Counted from the first letter of the stretch, positions 1 to 5,869 are shown. The stretch is DNA of 9,761 nucleotides from CAZFAI01 sp964516555 (GCA_964516555.1 CAZFAI010000030.1:1-9761); one strand, 5' to 3'. Numbers and translations are program-made. Notes: a model not told the origin generated them from the letters alone.

Positions 1-149
1 ATTAAAATATTAAGTTGATTGTTTAGAGCCGCCTTTCTACACTCGGCGACTTGATCCGGAATTGAAGCCACCTGTTTTTCCTTGCTTTCTTGCGACTTTC
101 GGCAATACCGGCAGTATTTTAATTCGTTTGTTGTATTTATATTTTTCAT
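1..149 (-). CDS. Large serine site-specific recombinase, N-terminal fragment (runs off window)
   Basis: The first 49 codons read leftward from an ATG at 149 and continue past the window edge without a stop. After a short polar lead the protein reads KYCRYCRKSQESKEKQ, then VASIPDQVAECRKAA and a segment ending LNIL. This is the start of the resolvase/invertase catalytic domain: a beta strand ending in R-K-S, with Ser19 as the expected nucleophile, then the S-x-E/K-x-Q loop and the SI-x-x-Q helix. Family knowledge: these enzymes make double-strand breaks through a phosphoserine link and integrate or excise mobile elements, often with a recombinase-zinc-ribbon C-terminus (not visible here). The start has no Shine-Dalgarno sequence. 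It lies about 30 nt beyond the T-tract of an attenuator-like structure and downstream of the primase genes on the same strand, so it is probably part of their transcription unit. The domain call is secure; the subtype is inferred. Confidence 0.85.
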   Translation of the reverse strand, partial: MKNINTTNELKYCRYCRKSQESKEKQVASIPDQVAECRKAALNNQLNIL

Positions 150-180
150 ATTGATAATTAGTGATATGATGGTATTTACT

Positions 181-234
181 AAAAAAGGCCGTCTGGTGAA
201 GTCAACAAGATAGAAATCTGTTGTCCAGACGACC
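181..234 (-). terminator. Intrinsic-terminator-like hairpin ahead of the recombinase
   Basis: Read on the minus strand, GGTCGTCTGG (234-225) pairs with CCAGACGGCC (196-187) over 10 positions, including one G-U wobble, and six T follow at once (186-181). A 5-bp inner stem (CAACA with TGTTG) can extend it. The wobble becomes a C-A mismatch on the plus strand, and no T-tract follows there, so the structure belongs to minus-strand transcription. It sits between the 57-aa gene and the recombinase and could end most transcripts before the recombinase. Confidence 0.65.
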
Positions 235-268
235 TATTTCTGACTTCTATCTCAAATTGTTGACTTCA
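187..268 (-). promoter_or_regulatory. Competing antiterminator/terminator arms (attenuator candidate)
   Basis: A second, longer pairing overlaps the terminator. On the minus strand TGAAGTCAACAA (268-257) is exactly complementary to TTGTTGACTTCA (208-197), and GATAGAA (251-245) to TTCTATC (215-209), giving 19 bp with a 5-nt bulge. Its loop holds the left terminator arm (234-225), and its right arm abuts the right terminator arm (196). Both hairpins cannot easily form together, which is the three-segment logic of a transcription attenuator. The long hairpin is completed first during transcription, so read-through may be the default unless something covers 268-257. Alternative readings are a recombinase binding or attachment site, or a chance repeat. 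The pairing is seen directly; the regulatory role is inference. Confidence 0.5.
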
Positions 269-284
269 TTTTAATAATATCATT

Positions 285-335
285 CTAGGGTGGTTTATTG
301 CTGGATATTATCAGAGTTTCAAACTTGCTAGACAC
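285..335 (-). CDS. Possible 16-codon leader peptide ending Lys-Pro-Pro-stop
   Basis: A GTG at 335-333 follows GGAGG (347-343) with a 7-nt spacer, one of the best Shine-Dalgarno placements in the window. It opens a 16-codon frame, MSSKFETLIISSNKPP, which stops at 287-285. The frame starts inside the end of the 57-aa gene (8-nt overlap) and stops 16 nt before the first arm of the attenuator-like structure. Proline-proline before a stop is known to slow termination, so a leader role is conceivable. It is too short to prove as a gene, and the ribosome-binding match could be chance. Confidence 0.3.
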   Translation of the reverse strand: MSSKFETLIISSNKPP

Positions 336-501
336 GAGCGATCCTCCAATTGAATTTGATCCATAACTCAGCAATATCAGCTAAAGAATTGGCAATATTG
401 TAAATCTCTGCCTTAGTAAGTTCCCGCCGGTATAAAGGTTGGAAAGCACTTAGTACTTCTGTTTCCAAGTCGCCAGATAACCACTCTTTTTCATTGTTCA
501 T
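328..501 (-). CDS. Small helical protein, 57 aa, coupled to the primase
   Basis: This 57-codon ORF starts at 501 in an ATGA overlap with the stop of the primase gene, so translation is probably coupled. The product begins MNNEKEWLSGDLETEVL and continues with LTKAEIYNIANSLADIAELW. It is mostly charged or amphipathic helix, with no transmembrane segment and no Cys. The pattern T-x-x-E-x-x-x-I-A-x-x-L resembles short helical proteins encoded beside recombinases in mobile elements; that is a loose impression, not a family assignment. The tight overlap and open frame support a real gene. It could be a DNA-binding accessory factor (for example a directionality factor) or a replication helper. The function is unknown. 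Confidence 0.6.
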   Translation of the reverse strand: MNNEKEWLSGDLETEVLSAFQPLYRRELTKAEIYNIANSLADIAELWIKFNWRIARV

Positions 502-1406
502 AGCGCTGTAACCTTTTTTGATGCATTAACAATCAACTCATCAAAATCCTCTTTCTTCATCCCGGCGGAAAAATAATCACACCAATCTTTTCCTAACAGC
601 TCTGGTATTGGAACCTCAATCTGAATGATTTTACTTCTCTCTACACCACCATCGATTAATGTCTGAATAACTTTGATTGCCCCTGTCCGTCCGGCCTCGT
701 CGTTGTCAAAACCAATTATTACCCTATCATGCTTACTGAAGTCGCTTACCCACGATTTATAGAATGTAGCGGCTCCGCCTGTTGACGTCCAGAATGGATA
801 GCTGGTGTTTTGCCAACCAGCCATGGCATCCAACTCGCCTTCACAAAGTACTACAGTATCACTTTTTTTACCTTCATCCGTTTTGAAGAGACTGATTGAA
901 GTACCTTTAGCGTGTTTATATTTACACGTATCACAACCCAAAAGCCGATACTTTAGTCCACCTGGTACAGGAAAATACACCGCAGGATACTTAACATCTT
1001 CGTGCCAACCATCCCCGACATACACCTTAAACTTAGTGAGCGTTTCGTGTGACAGGCCCTTCTTTTTTAGGTACTCTTTGGCTTCTTTATTATTAGTCGG
1101 ATATAAGTCAATTCCGGGCTCAAGCCATAATACTGCCTCCTGGAAACCTATATTTAGGGATTGCTGTACTAAGTTTATGACATCACCCTTGTTACCGCAG
1201 CCATAGCAGTAAAAGCGGTTAGTATTTGGAAGTAAAGCCAGTGAAGGATTCTTGTCTCCATTTTTGTGAGCAAAGGTGTTTGGGCAACTGACGTTATATG
1301 CACTTTGAGATGATAGGTCCAACCTATGTTTTGTTAAACCTAAACGGTTGGCGACATCAAAAATTTTATGTCTTTGTTTAAGCTGATTGAGTTCTTCGGG
1401 TGTCAT
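498..1406 (-). CDS. DNA primase-like protein (CHC2-type zinc finger + TOPRIM)
   Basis: This 302-aa protein should synthesise RNA primers for replication of the element. Near the N-terminus a zinc-binding set is visible: C41 and H47 in SCPNTFAH, and C67 and C70 in FYCYGCGNKGDVINLV, the typical primase/helicase zinc-finger end. The TOPRIM core follows: VVLCEGELDAMAG (catalytic Glu189) and VIIGFDNDEAGR (Asp234 and Asp236 of the DxD motif). There is no helicase domain and no DnaB-binding tail, so it is shorter than chromosomal DnaG (about 600 aa) and resembles phage or plasmid primases that work with a separate helicase. Its ATG overlaps the stop of the upstream winged-helix gene by 4 nt, and its own stop overlaps the next start, so the three genes form a coupled operon. 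All key motifs are intact. Confidence 0.88.
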   Translation of the reverse strand: MTPEELNQLKQRHKIFDVANRLGLTKHRLDLSSQSAYNVSCPNTFAHKNGDKNPSLALLPNTNRFYCYGCGNKGDVINLVQQSLNIGFQEAVLWLEPGIDLYPTNNKEAKEYLKKKGLSHETLTKFKVYVGDGWHEDVKYPAVYFPVPGGLKYRLLGCDTCKYKHAKGTSISLFKTDEGKKSDTVVLCEGELDAMAGWQNTSYPFWTSTGGAATFYKSWVSDFSKHDRVIIGFDNDEAGRTGAIKVIQTLIDGGVERSKIIQIEVPIPELLGKDWCDYFSAGMKKEDFDELIVNASKKVTAL

Positions 1407-1870
1407 CGTTCTGACTCTGTGTTATCTGTCTTAGGAGAAATAAAACTTATGAGTGTTAAGTCCTTTGTGTCATTGCCGGAAGTGTTATTTATTTCTCCTG
1501 TGTTATATATTCTCTTGTTAGTTGGTAATACCTGATTGAAAATTTGAGGGCAGATATCAAATATTTCCTTATCTATCAGCTTTACTATTGTGCCGCGGCG
1601 GCTTGTTCTGGTCTTCAATATGAAGCCGTGCTGGATAAGAAATTTAATATCAGTTCGGTATTTAGATTCAGTGGCTTTATAGTTATTGTGGTCGCCCACA
1701 AGAGCTTCGGTGATATCAAGATCGAGCTTTAACCCTTTTTCGTTTGTCCGTCGGGCTCGGTTAGCAATTAAACTTAATAAGACAAAAGCAGTTGGCCTTT
1801 TCTTTATGAGCCAAAAATACTTTTTAGAGTTGCGCCTGAATTTTACGAATCCGTCGTTATTTTCGTTCAT
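1403..1870 (-). CDS. Winged-helix replication-initiator-like protein
   Basis: A 155-aa protein. Its first 110 residues have the layout of phage or plasmid helix-turn-helix replication proteins: a helix around RPTAFVLLSLIANRARR, a segment with EALVGDH, a recognition-type stretch around SKYRTDIKFLIQHGF, and a wing ILKTRTSRRGTIVKLID. The tail (about 115-155) is low in hydrophobics and rich in Asn, Thr and Ser, a common linker in such proteins. The stop overlaps the primase start (ATGA), which fits an initiator/organiser plus primase pair. No Shine-Dalgarno sequence precedes the ATG at 1870. An 86-nt spacer separates it from the upstream gene, so it may have its own promoter. It could instead be a transcription factor; replication is favoured by context. 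Confidence 0.6.
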   Translation of the reverse strand: MNENNDGFVKFRRNSKKYFWLIKKRPTAFVLLSLIANRARRTNEKGLKLDLDITEALVGDHNNYKATESKYRTDIKFLIQHGFILKTRTSRRGTIVKLIDKEIFDICPQIFNQVLPTNKRIYNTGEINNTSGNDTKDLTLISFISPKTDNTESER

Positions 1871-1937
1871 AACTTATTATCCGATTCGATACCTGTACGA
1901 GGGAATTAAGATGTTTACAGAAAGACAAACGTAAATA

Positions 1938-1956
1938 ATACGAGCAATATACGAGC
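1938..1956. repeat. Tandem ATACGAGC pair upstream of the winged-helix gene
   Basis: ATACGAGC occurs at 1938-1945 and again at 1949-1956, 11 bp apart, roughly one helical turn. A third TACGAG lies at 1896-1901. All are in the 86-nt spacer before the 155-aa gene, where a binding site for a regulator or initiator could sit. The copies are short, so chance is possible. Confidence 0.3.
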
Positions 1957-2985
1957 TTAAGAGTTTATTTTGATTTCGAGGCGATACGACCCCAATCTGT
2001 TTTTGCTTCCTTCTAACTCAATAGTTTTGGCAAGTCCCAGTCTCCTGATTTTTCCTTTTAGAGACGTCATCATGTCTTTAAATTTTCTGTCTGTATTCCC
2101 TACGCTTTTATAAGCCTCTTCGTTGTTTATCCATAATCCATGATTATTAAAATAATACAAAAACAGCTTACAGATGTCCCCTGTTTTCTTTCTGAACCTC
2201 AAACATTTCCCGTTTAATCCTGTTAGTATGTAATATTTTGAGCCTTCCGGTTTTTCGAAATGAATACCGGGTGGAATTGGTAATTTTTTCCTTGTTTGTC
2301 CGGCTTGGTCGTCACCAATAATTAACTTTTGTCTAATATCAGTATAAACAATTTTGATGTGAGCTTTGATAAAGGATTTTTGATCTGCCGGACTTTGAAT
2401 GAATTTCAAAATCTCAGAATATGCGTACCACGGCTGGCCAACTGGATCAATATTTGAAAGTTTTGCATTGTAATTATTTACCGCACTTATAAATCTATTG
2501 CTTAATATAATTTCCCCAAATTTTTTTTTAGCATCTTCATTTATTAATCGGACAAGGCGCTTTAGTAAATCGTATCGATAATAACCATTACCATAATGTA
2601 ATTTGTAATGGATTTCTTGTACCAGCTTGATTGTGTGGCCGTCGATTTCTGAATACTTATTATTAACTTTAGGATTTTTTGTAGGAAGTATAAAGTTATT
2701 TAAATTTGATTGGCTTGAAAATATTTCTTTTACCTCCAAGTTAACCTCGTTGAGTAAAAATTTATCATTATCGTCACAAGCTTTACTATAAAGGTTTTGT
2801 TCTGTTCTATAACCGTCGGTTATATTATTTATTTCTGGAACTGATCTTAAGTAGAGTATAAATCTTTTAAAAAATACAAAGAAAGATGACTCGCTTTTAG
2901 GGTCCAAACCAAATAGTGGCTTGACGAGTGCTTTNNNNNNNNNNTTAAGTTGCGTCCTTATTTGTTTTCTATAATCATTGTCCAT
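1957..2985 (-). CDS. Element-encoded 342-aa protein with winged-helix-like C-terminus, interrupted by assembly gap
   Basis: The first gene of the leftward array. The N-terminus MDNDYRKQIRTQL is separated from the rest by ten N; with that gap length the frame stays open, but the true length is not certain. Residues 1-250 are charged and Asn/Lys-rich, with no transmembrane segment and no motif I recognise. Residues about 251-342 look like a winged helix of the response-regulator C-terminal type: a strand pair (YYILTGLNG, CLRFRKKTG), helix ICKLFLYYFNNHG, a turn region around NNEEAYKSVGNTDRKF, a helix with SLKGKIRRLGL and a final wing ending GSYRLEIKI. A role as origin-binding or regulatory protein of the element is plausible from position: it is the promoter-proximal gene beside a repeat-bearing intergenic region, upstream of the initiator-like and primase genes. 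Function is otherwise unknown. Confidence 0.65.
   Translation of the reverse strand: MDNDYRKQIRTQLXXXXKALVKPLFGLDPKSESSFFVFFKRFILYLRSVPEINNITDGYRTEQNLYSKACDDNDKFLLNEVNLEVKEIFSSQSNLNNFILPTKNPKVNNKYSEIDGHTIKLVQEIHYKLHYGNGYYRYDLLKRLVRLINEDAKKKFGEIILSNRFISAVNNYNAKLSNIDPVGQPWYAYSEILKFIQSPADQKSFIKAHIKIVYTDIRQKLIIGDDQAGQTRKKLPIPPGIHFEKPEGSKYYILTGLNGKCLRFRKKTGDICKLFLYYFNNHGLWINNEEAYKSVGNTDRKFKDMMTSLKGKIRRLGLAKTIELEGSKNRLGSYRLEIKINS
2935..2944. other. Assembly gap (10 N) inside the 342-aa gene
   Basis: Ten N interrupt codons 14-17 of the gene. A run of exactly 10 also appears at 5308-5317, which suggests a scaffolder placeholder rather than a measured length. Confidence 0.95.
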
Positions 2986-2996
2986 TTTTATTTGAA

Positions 2997-3002
2997 ATTA
3001 TA
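2997..3002 (-). promoter_or_regulatory. -10 box of the leftward operon
   Basis: TATAAT on the minus strand (3002-2997) lies 11 nt before the ATG at 2985. Transcription would start near 2990, leaving a leader of only about 5 nt. No good -35 hexamer is visible at 16-18 bp. No Shine-Dalgarno sequence fits between, consistent with a leaderless or near-leaderless message. Confidence 0.5.
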
Positions 3003-3096
3003 CCCCTTACTTATTATCTTTCGTTCTAGAGCCTCTAGTGAACTGCTGTAGGATGGTATTTGGGAAATAAATAACATTAGATATGCTGAAAGGTAA

Positions 3097-3182
3097 AAAA
3101 GATATTGTCGGATCCAGCTACAGTGATTAATCTCTATCTTCACGTACTAACGACGTGTCGGGAGGAAAAGATACTGTCCGAT
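3097..3182. repeat. Direct repeat pair AAAAGATAYTGTCSGAT
   Basis: AAAAGATATTGTCGGAT (3097-3113) recurs as AAAAGATACTGTCCGAT (3166-3182), 15 of 17 bases identical, with starts 69 bp apart. A shorter partial copy, AAAAGATAC, lies at 3293-3301. Such repeats beside a replication module could be iterons or operators. Two full copies are few for an iteron array. Confidence 0.4.
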
Positions 3183-3288
3183 TAGGAGTCCCGGTCGGCA
3201 ATGTATAGGAGAATATATTAATGGAATAGAAAAACGATGAAAATTAATGCAAAAAACTACAAAAATCATACAAGATTAATAAAAAGAT

Positions 3289-3367
3289 AATTAAAAGATA
3301 CGGTTATTGACTAAAGTACCCGCCACCTTCACCGACAAACAAGGAAACTGGAATTGATCTTTTAATT
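3289..3367. repeat. Perfect 11-bp inverted repeat with 57-bp spacer
   Basis: AATTAAAAGAT (3289-3299) is exactly complementary to ATCTTTTAATT (3357-3367). The arms are A+T-rich, so chance occurrence in this composition is possible. The enclosed 57 bp is less A+T-rich than its flanks. It may be a binding site for paired proteins or a hairpin in a single-stranded intermediate; no function is assigned. Confidence 0.35.
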
Positions 3368-3598
3368 TTCAAAAATTATTATTATATCCATACTATAGGG
3401 AATAAACAATTGGATCAGTAATATCTATACATTAACTCCCCACATTAGCCGCATACTTACTTCCACACGTTTGTCACGTTCCGGGAGGGGGGCAGTGGCG
3501 CTATGGTGCCAAGTGAGTAGGAAATTCTAAATAGTCGGAAGAGCCTTAAGGATTATTCGTATGTCTTAATACTAGTATTTTTTAGAAATTAAATAATG

Positions 3599-3607
3599 TG
3601 GTATAAT
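3599..3607 (+). promoter_or_regulatory. Extended -10 promoter of the CoiA-like gene (leaderless start)
   Basis: TGGTATAAT (3599-3607) is a consensus extended -10 box (TGn + TATAAT). The ATG of the next gene is at 3615, the position where transcription would begin, so the message probably has no leader. This placement also decides the start codon. The -35 region is only a T-run. Confidence 0.65.
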
Positions 3608-3614
3608 CCGCCAA

Positions 3615-4310
3615 ATGCTGACTTGTGAAAACTCTGCCACTAAAGAAAAAATTGAAGCATCTAAAAAGAATCAAAAAGAACTCCGTAAACTTTCAAATTC
3701 TGGTTTACTAAGATGTCATATACCTGTCTGTCATAAGAAAATGAAGTTTCGTTGCGGAGATGTTTACGCAGCCCACTTTGCCCACGCAGGAACATGTGAG
3801 TATGAATTTTATGAGCCTGAAACTGAGCAGCATATAATGGGAAAAAAGATGCTTAGAGATAGATTAGCAGAATGTTTTCCAACTTCCGGAATAAGCCTTG
3901 AAGCATGGATACCTGAAACTCATCAAGTGGCAGATGTGTTGGTAACCCATCCGAATGGAAGGAAATGGGCCTTTGAATTTCAATGTTCAAGAATCTCGGG
4001 TAGAGTTTGGAATCTCCGACACCAAAAATATATCGAAGCAGGCGTAAAAGATTTTTGGATTCTTAGTGTTACTTTACAACCAAACATATCTTTATCCCAG
4101 GAAATTAGGATTACAGATTTAATAATGTCAATTAATAATTCCAAGCCTGATGGAGAAAAAATAATATTTTTGGATACTAAAAGTAAGGAATTGTATATTA
4201 TTCAAGGAATTTATCGGTTGACTCCAGCAGTAGCCTATTTTTTGGGAAATAAATTGACGAATCCAGTTAATAAAATACCACTTGATAAGCTAAGTTTTTC
4301 GCAGACCTAA
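3615..4310 (+). CDS. CoiA-like PD-(D/E)XK nuclease family protein
   Basis: A 231-aa protein resembling the competence protein CoiA family. The N-terminal part carries a Cys/His cluster (C34, C39, C47, H54, H57, C61) with AAHFAHAG, typical of the CoiA N-terminal zinc-like region. Then TEQHIMGKKMLRDRL matches the E-x-x-H-x-x-x-K-x-x-L helix, E96 follows, and the nuclease core VADVLV (D107) ... WAFEFQCSRIS (E121-x-Q123) forms the D-ExQ metal site. RHQKYIEAGVKDFWIL is the usual next block, ending in WIL. In firmicutes CoiA promotes recombination during natural transformation; relatives also occur as stand-alone nucleases in mobile elements. The gene is monocistronic, divergent from the replication operon, with a leaderless promoter. 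The fold assignment is good; whether it serves competence, element biology or defence is unknown. Confidence 0.72.
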   Translation: MLTCENSATKEKIEASKKNQKELRKLSNSGLLRCHIPVCHKKMKFRCGDVYAAHFAHAGTCEYEFYEPETEQHIMGKKMLRDRLAECFPTSGISLEAWIPETHQVADVLVTHPNGRKWAFEFQCSRISGRVWNLRHQKYIEAGVKDFWILSVTLQPNISLSQEIRITDLIMSINNSKPDGEKIIFLDTKSKELYIIQGIYRLTPAVAYFLGNKLTNPVNKIPLDKLSFSQT

Positions 4311-4438
4311 TGATATCAAGCCCATCCTTACTATTCTAAAAAATAGGAAACTATCCATTCTTTTATACAAGTAATGTCTCAGCGGGGGAGCAATAATTGA
4401 CACAATTTAACCTAAATTTGTTCCAATCCTCGAGGCTT

Positions 4439-5303
4439 TTATATTTTTAATTGACCAGTACAGAGTTGATAGATGAAATCATTATAATCTTTCGAATCCT
4501 TACTTAGTTGGGATTTTTTTATCGGGTTGAAGTTTAAATATTTGGTATCGACCACCTTTTGATAGTATTTATCATAGTCGATGCCTACTAGCTTAGTAAA
4601 TGAGTCTCCGTTGTTCTTGAAAATCGACCAGACCACCTTTCTACCCCGGCCACCTTTCTCCCGTTTTGCGAGCCGTAAAAGATTTGTTTCTACGTTTTTT
4701 TCATAACCACCTTTAGTAATTGCGTCTAGTTCTTCATTTGTAAGCTTTCCGTCGGTGGGGTACTCATCGACATACTCGACTACTTCGACTTGTTTGTCTC
4801 CGTCGAGATCTGCATACTGGATGTAACCAGGGTCGCTTGCCCAAAAGGTACAGTCGGATAATTTTCCTGGTGCTGGTGTATTACAGAACGGCANNNNNNN
4901 NNNNNNNNNNNNNNNNNNNNNNNNNNNNNNNNNNNNNNNNNNNNNNNNNNNNNTTTAAGACAGGGTATTCCCTTAACTCGTCGGTCTTTAGTTTAACGAC
5001 TTCGTTTAAGGGTTCGACCGGGAAAGGTAAGGTTAAATCGGTTGGTAAACAACCAATTTCTTTATTGTCGCTGTTATAAACCACCATCGATTTGATTTTA
5101 TTGTCCGACGTTTCTATAAGAATTAACTTTTCCTTTGCCCCGTCACCATTTATGTCGATATCAAGATTAATATCACCGGATTGTTCTGCAGTAGATTTTT
5201 TGAGTTCTGTATTTGTAACATTTCTTCTTAATAAGTTGGTGTAAACCGAATAAGCTATTCCAAAAATTATTATGATAAAAATGAATCCAAAAAGCCTTTT
5301 CAT
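4439..5303 (-). CDS. Membrane-anchored protein with Ca-binding-type Asp loops, split by assembly gap
   Basis: Two open segments on either side of a 60-N gap form one gene. The 5' part (5303 to 4954) begins MKRLFGFIFIIIIFGIAYSV, a signal anchor, and carries DIDINGDGAKE (residues 48-58), a calcium-loop pattern as in EF-hand, dockerin or VCBS/FG-GAP repeats. The 3' part (4893 to 4439, about 150 codons) is open right up to the gap. It contains YADLDGDKQVEVVEY, a second such loop, then a Lys/Tyr-rich tail ending CTGQLKI. The two parts are in different frames only if the gap is exactly 60 nt; a length of 3n+2 joins them. Estimated product about 285 aa, exported or periplasm-facing. It follows the 160-aa Excalibur-like gene on the same strand, so they are probably co-transcribed. 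A binding, structural or surface role is inferred; no enzyme motif is seen. Confidence 0.65.
4894..4953. other. Assembly gap (60 N) inside the Ca-loop membrane protein gene
   Basis: Sixty N interrupt one gene. Upstream sequence leaves two bases of an open codon and downstream sequence supplies the last two of another, so the real length should be 2 modulo 3 if the gene is intact. Sixty is therefore likely an estimate. Confidence 0.95.
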
Positions 5304-5307
5304 TATT

Positions 5308-5317
5308 NNNNNNNNNN
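5308..5317. other. Assembly gap (10 N) at the 5' end of the Ca-loop membrane protein gene
   Basis: The gap lies 4 nt upstream of the ATG at 5303 and hides any ribosome-binding site. It also cuts the short upstream ORF that begins at 5355. Confidence 0.95.
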
Positions 5318-5355
5318 AAAAAGTAAATTACGATTATTCCTAGAATATAATTCAT
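5318..5355 (-). CDS. Start of a short hydrophobic ORF cut by an assembly gap
   Basis: An ATG at 5355, 9 nt after the stop of the 160-aa gene, opens MNYILGIIVIYF and then runs into the 10-N gap. The hydrophobic start resembles a small membrane peptide. It may end in the gap, be an upstream extension of the following gene, or be spurious; the sequence does not decide this. Confidence 0.25.
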
Positions 5356-5364
5356 ATTTTTTAG

Positions 5365-5847
5365 TTAATTTGCTTCACACGCATTACAATCCCCATCCGC
5401 ATCTAACCCATAAGGATCGTAACTACAATGCAATGTATGATCTGATATCCAACTGAAATATTTAGATTCAACGAAATTTTTCTCGTTGTGAACATAAAAT
5501 TCATCGGATAGTTCACCACTTATATAGTTAAAAAAGTTTTTGGCGTCCTCGCCGTCACGAAAATCATTACAGTCAATTTTGCGATATTGCTTAATTAGGT
5601 TTTCCCATCTGATGATGTCGGGACCAAACCTATTCATTGCTTCCATGCAAACATCACTAAAGCCACTTTTCGTCTCTTTTTTCGTCAAATTACACCAGGA
5701 GGCCACGCCTGGAATATTTAATATATTAGCTCGTTTCAGTGAATTTTTTGCTATTAAATAATAGTGCAACTTATCCTTAAACAGAAAAATCGTAACAAGT
5801 AAAACCAAAAGCAAAAGTAAAGCGTTTGTTATTTTGTTACTGTTCAT
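5365..5847 (-). CDS. Membrane-anchored protein with C-terminal Excalibur-like motif
   Basis: A 160-aa protein. An N-terminal anchor (residues about 7-23, ITNALLLLLVLLVTIFLF) holds the rest outside the membrane. The exported part has several Cys (near residues 52, 67, 93, 141, 154, 157) that could form disulfides. The C-terminus, DPYGLDADGDCNACEAN, matches the Excalibur calcium-binding pattern (D-x-D-x-D-G-x-x-x-C-E type), except that the expected second Gly is Cys154. Family knowledge: Excalibur motifs occur at the C-terminus of bacterial surface proteins and nucleases and bind calcium. No nuclease motif is visible in the rest. It is the first gene of a two-gene leftward unit with the other Asp-loop protein. 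A -10 box at 5864-5869 precedes it. Function unknown, probably at the cell surface. Confidence 0.68.
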   Translation of the reverse strand: MNSNKITNALLLLLVLLVTIFLFKDKLHYYLIAKNSLKRANILNIPGVASWCNLTKKETKSGFSDVCMEAMNRFGPDIIRWENLIKQYRKIDCNDFRDGEDAKNFFNYISGELSDEFYVHNEKNFVESKYFSWISDHTLHCSYDPYGLDADGDCNACEAN

Positions 5848-5863
5848 TTATGGAATGTAATAA

Positions 5864-5869
5864 ATTATA
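5864..5869 (-). promoter_or_regulatory. -10 box of the two-gene membrane protein unit
   Basis: TATAAT on the minus strand (5869-5864) would start transcription near 5857, about 10 nt before the ATG at 5847. The best -35 match, TTACAA (5894-5889), has a long 19-bp spacer. There is no clear Shine-Dalgarno sequence in the short leader. Confidence 0.45.

Larger units (their letters stand above)
2986..3614. other. 630-bp gene-free region between divergent genes; possible origin/control region
   Basis: No ORF of meaningful size occurs on either strand and no tRNA-like fold is evident. It holds outward-facing promoters at both ends, a 17-bp direct repeat pair (3097-3182), a short inverted repeat CACGT/ACGTG (3141-3157), a very A-rich stretch (about 3220-3300), an 11-bp perfect inverted repeat (3289-3367), and a small hairpin TGGCGC-TATG-GTGCCA (3496-3511) with one G-T pair. 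Repeats plus an A+T-rich segment beside replication genes fit a replication origin or regulatory hub, but no defined origin motif is recognised. Confidence 0.4.

Noticed and set aside
187..268. Inverted repeats as the recombinase attachment site (attP)
   Set aside because: Serine-recombinase sites lie next to the gene and have dyad symmetry, but the wobble pair, the one-sided T-tract and the shared arms fit RNA folding better. Kept as an alternative, not annotated as att.
805..1206. 133-codon plus-strand ORF opposite the primase
   Set aside because: It lies wholly antisense to a gene with clear zinc-finger and TOPRIM motifs, and its product has no protein-like features.
3480..3520. tRNA or structured RNA in the G-rich patch of the intergenic region
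   Set aside because: Only one short hairpin (TGGCGC/GTGCCA) is present; there is no cloverleaf, T-loop or CCA-adjacent acceptor stem.
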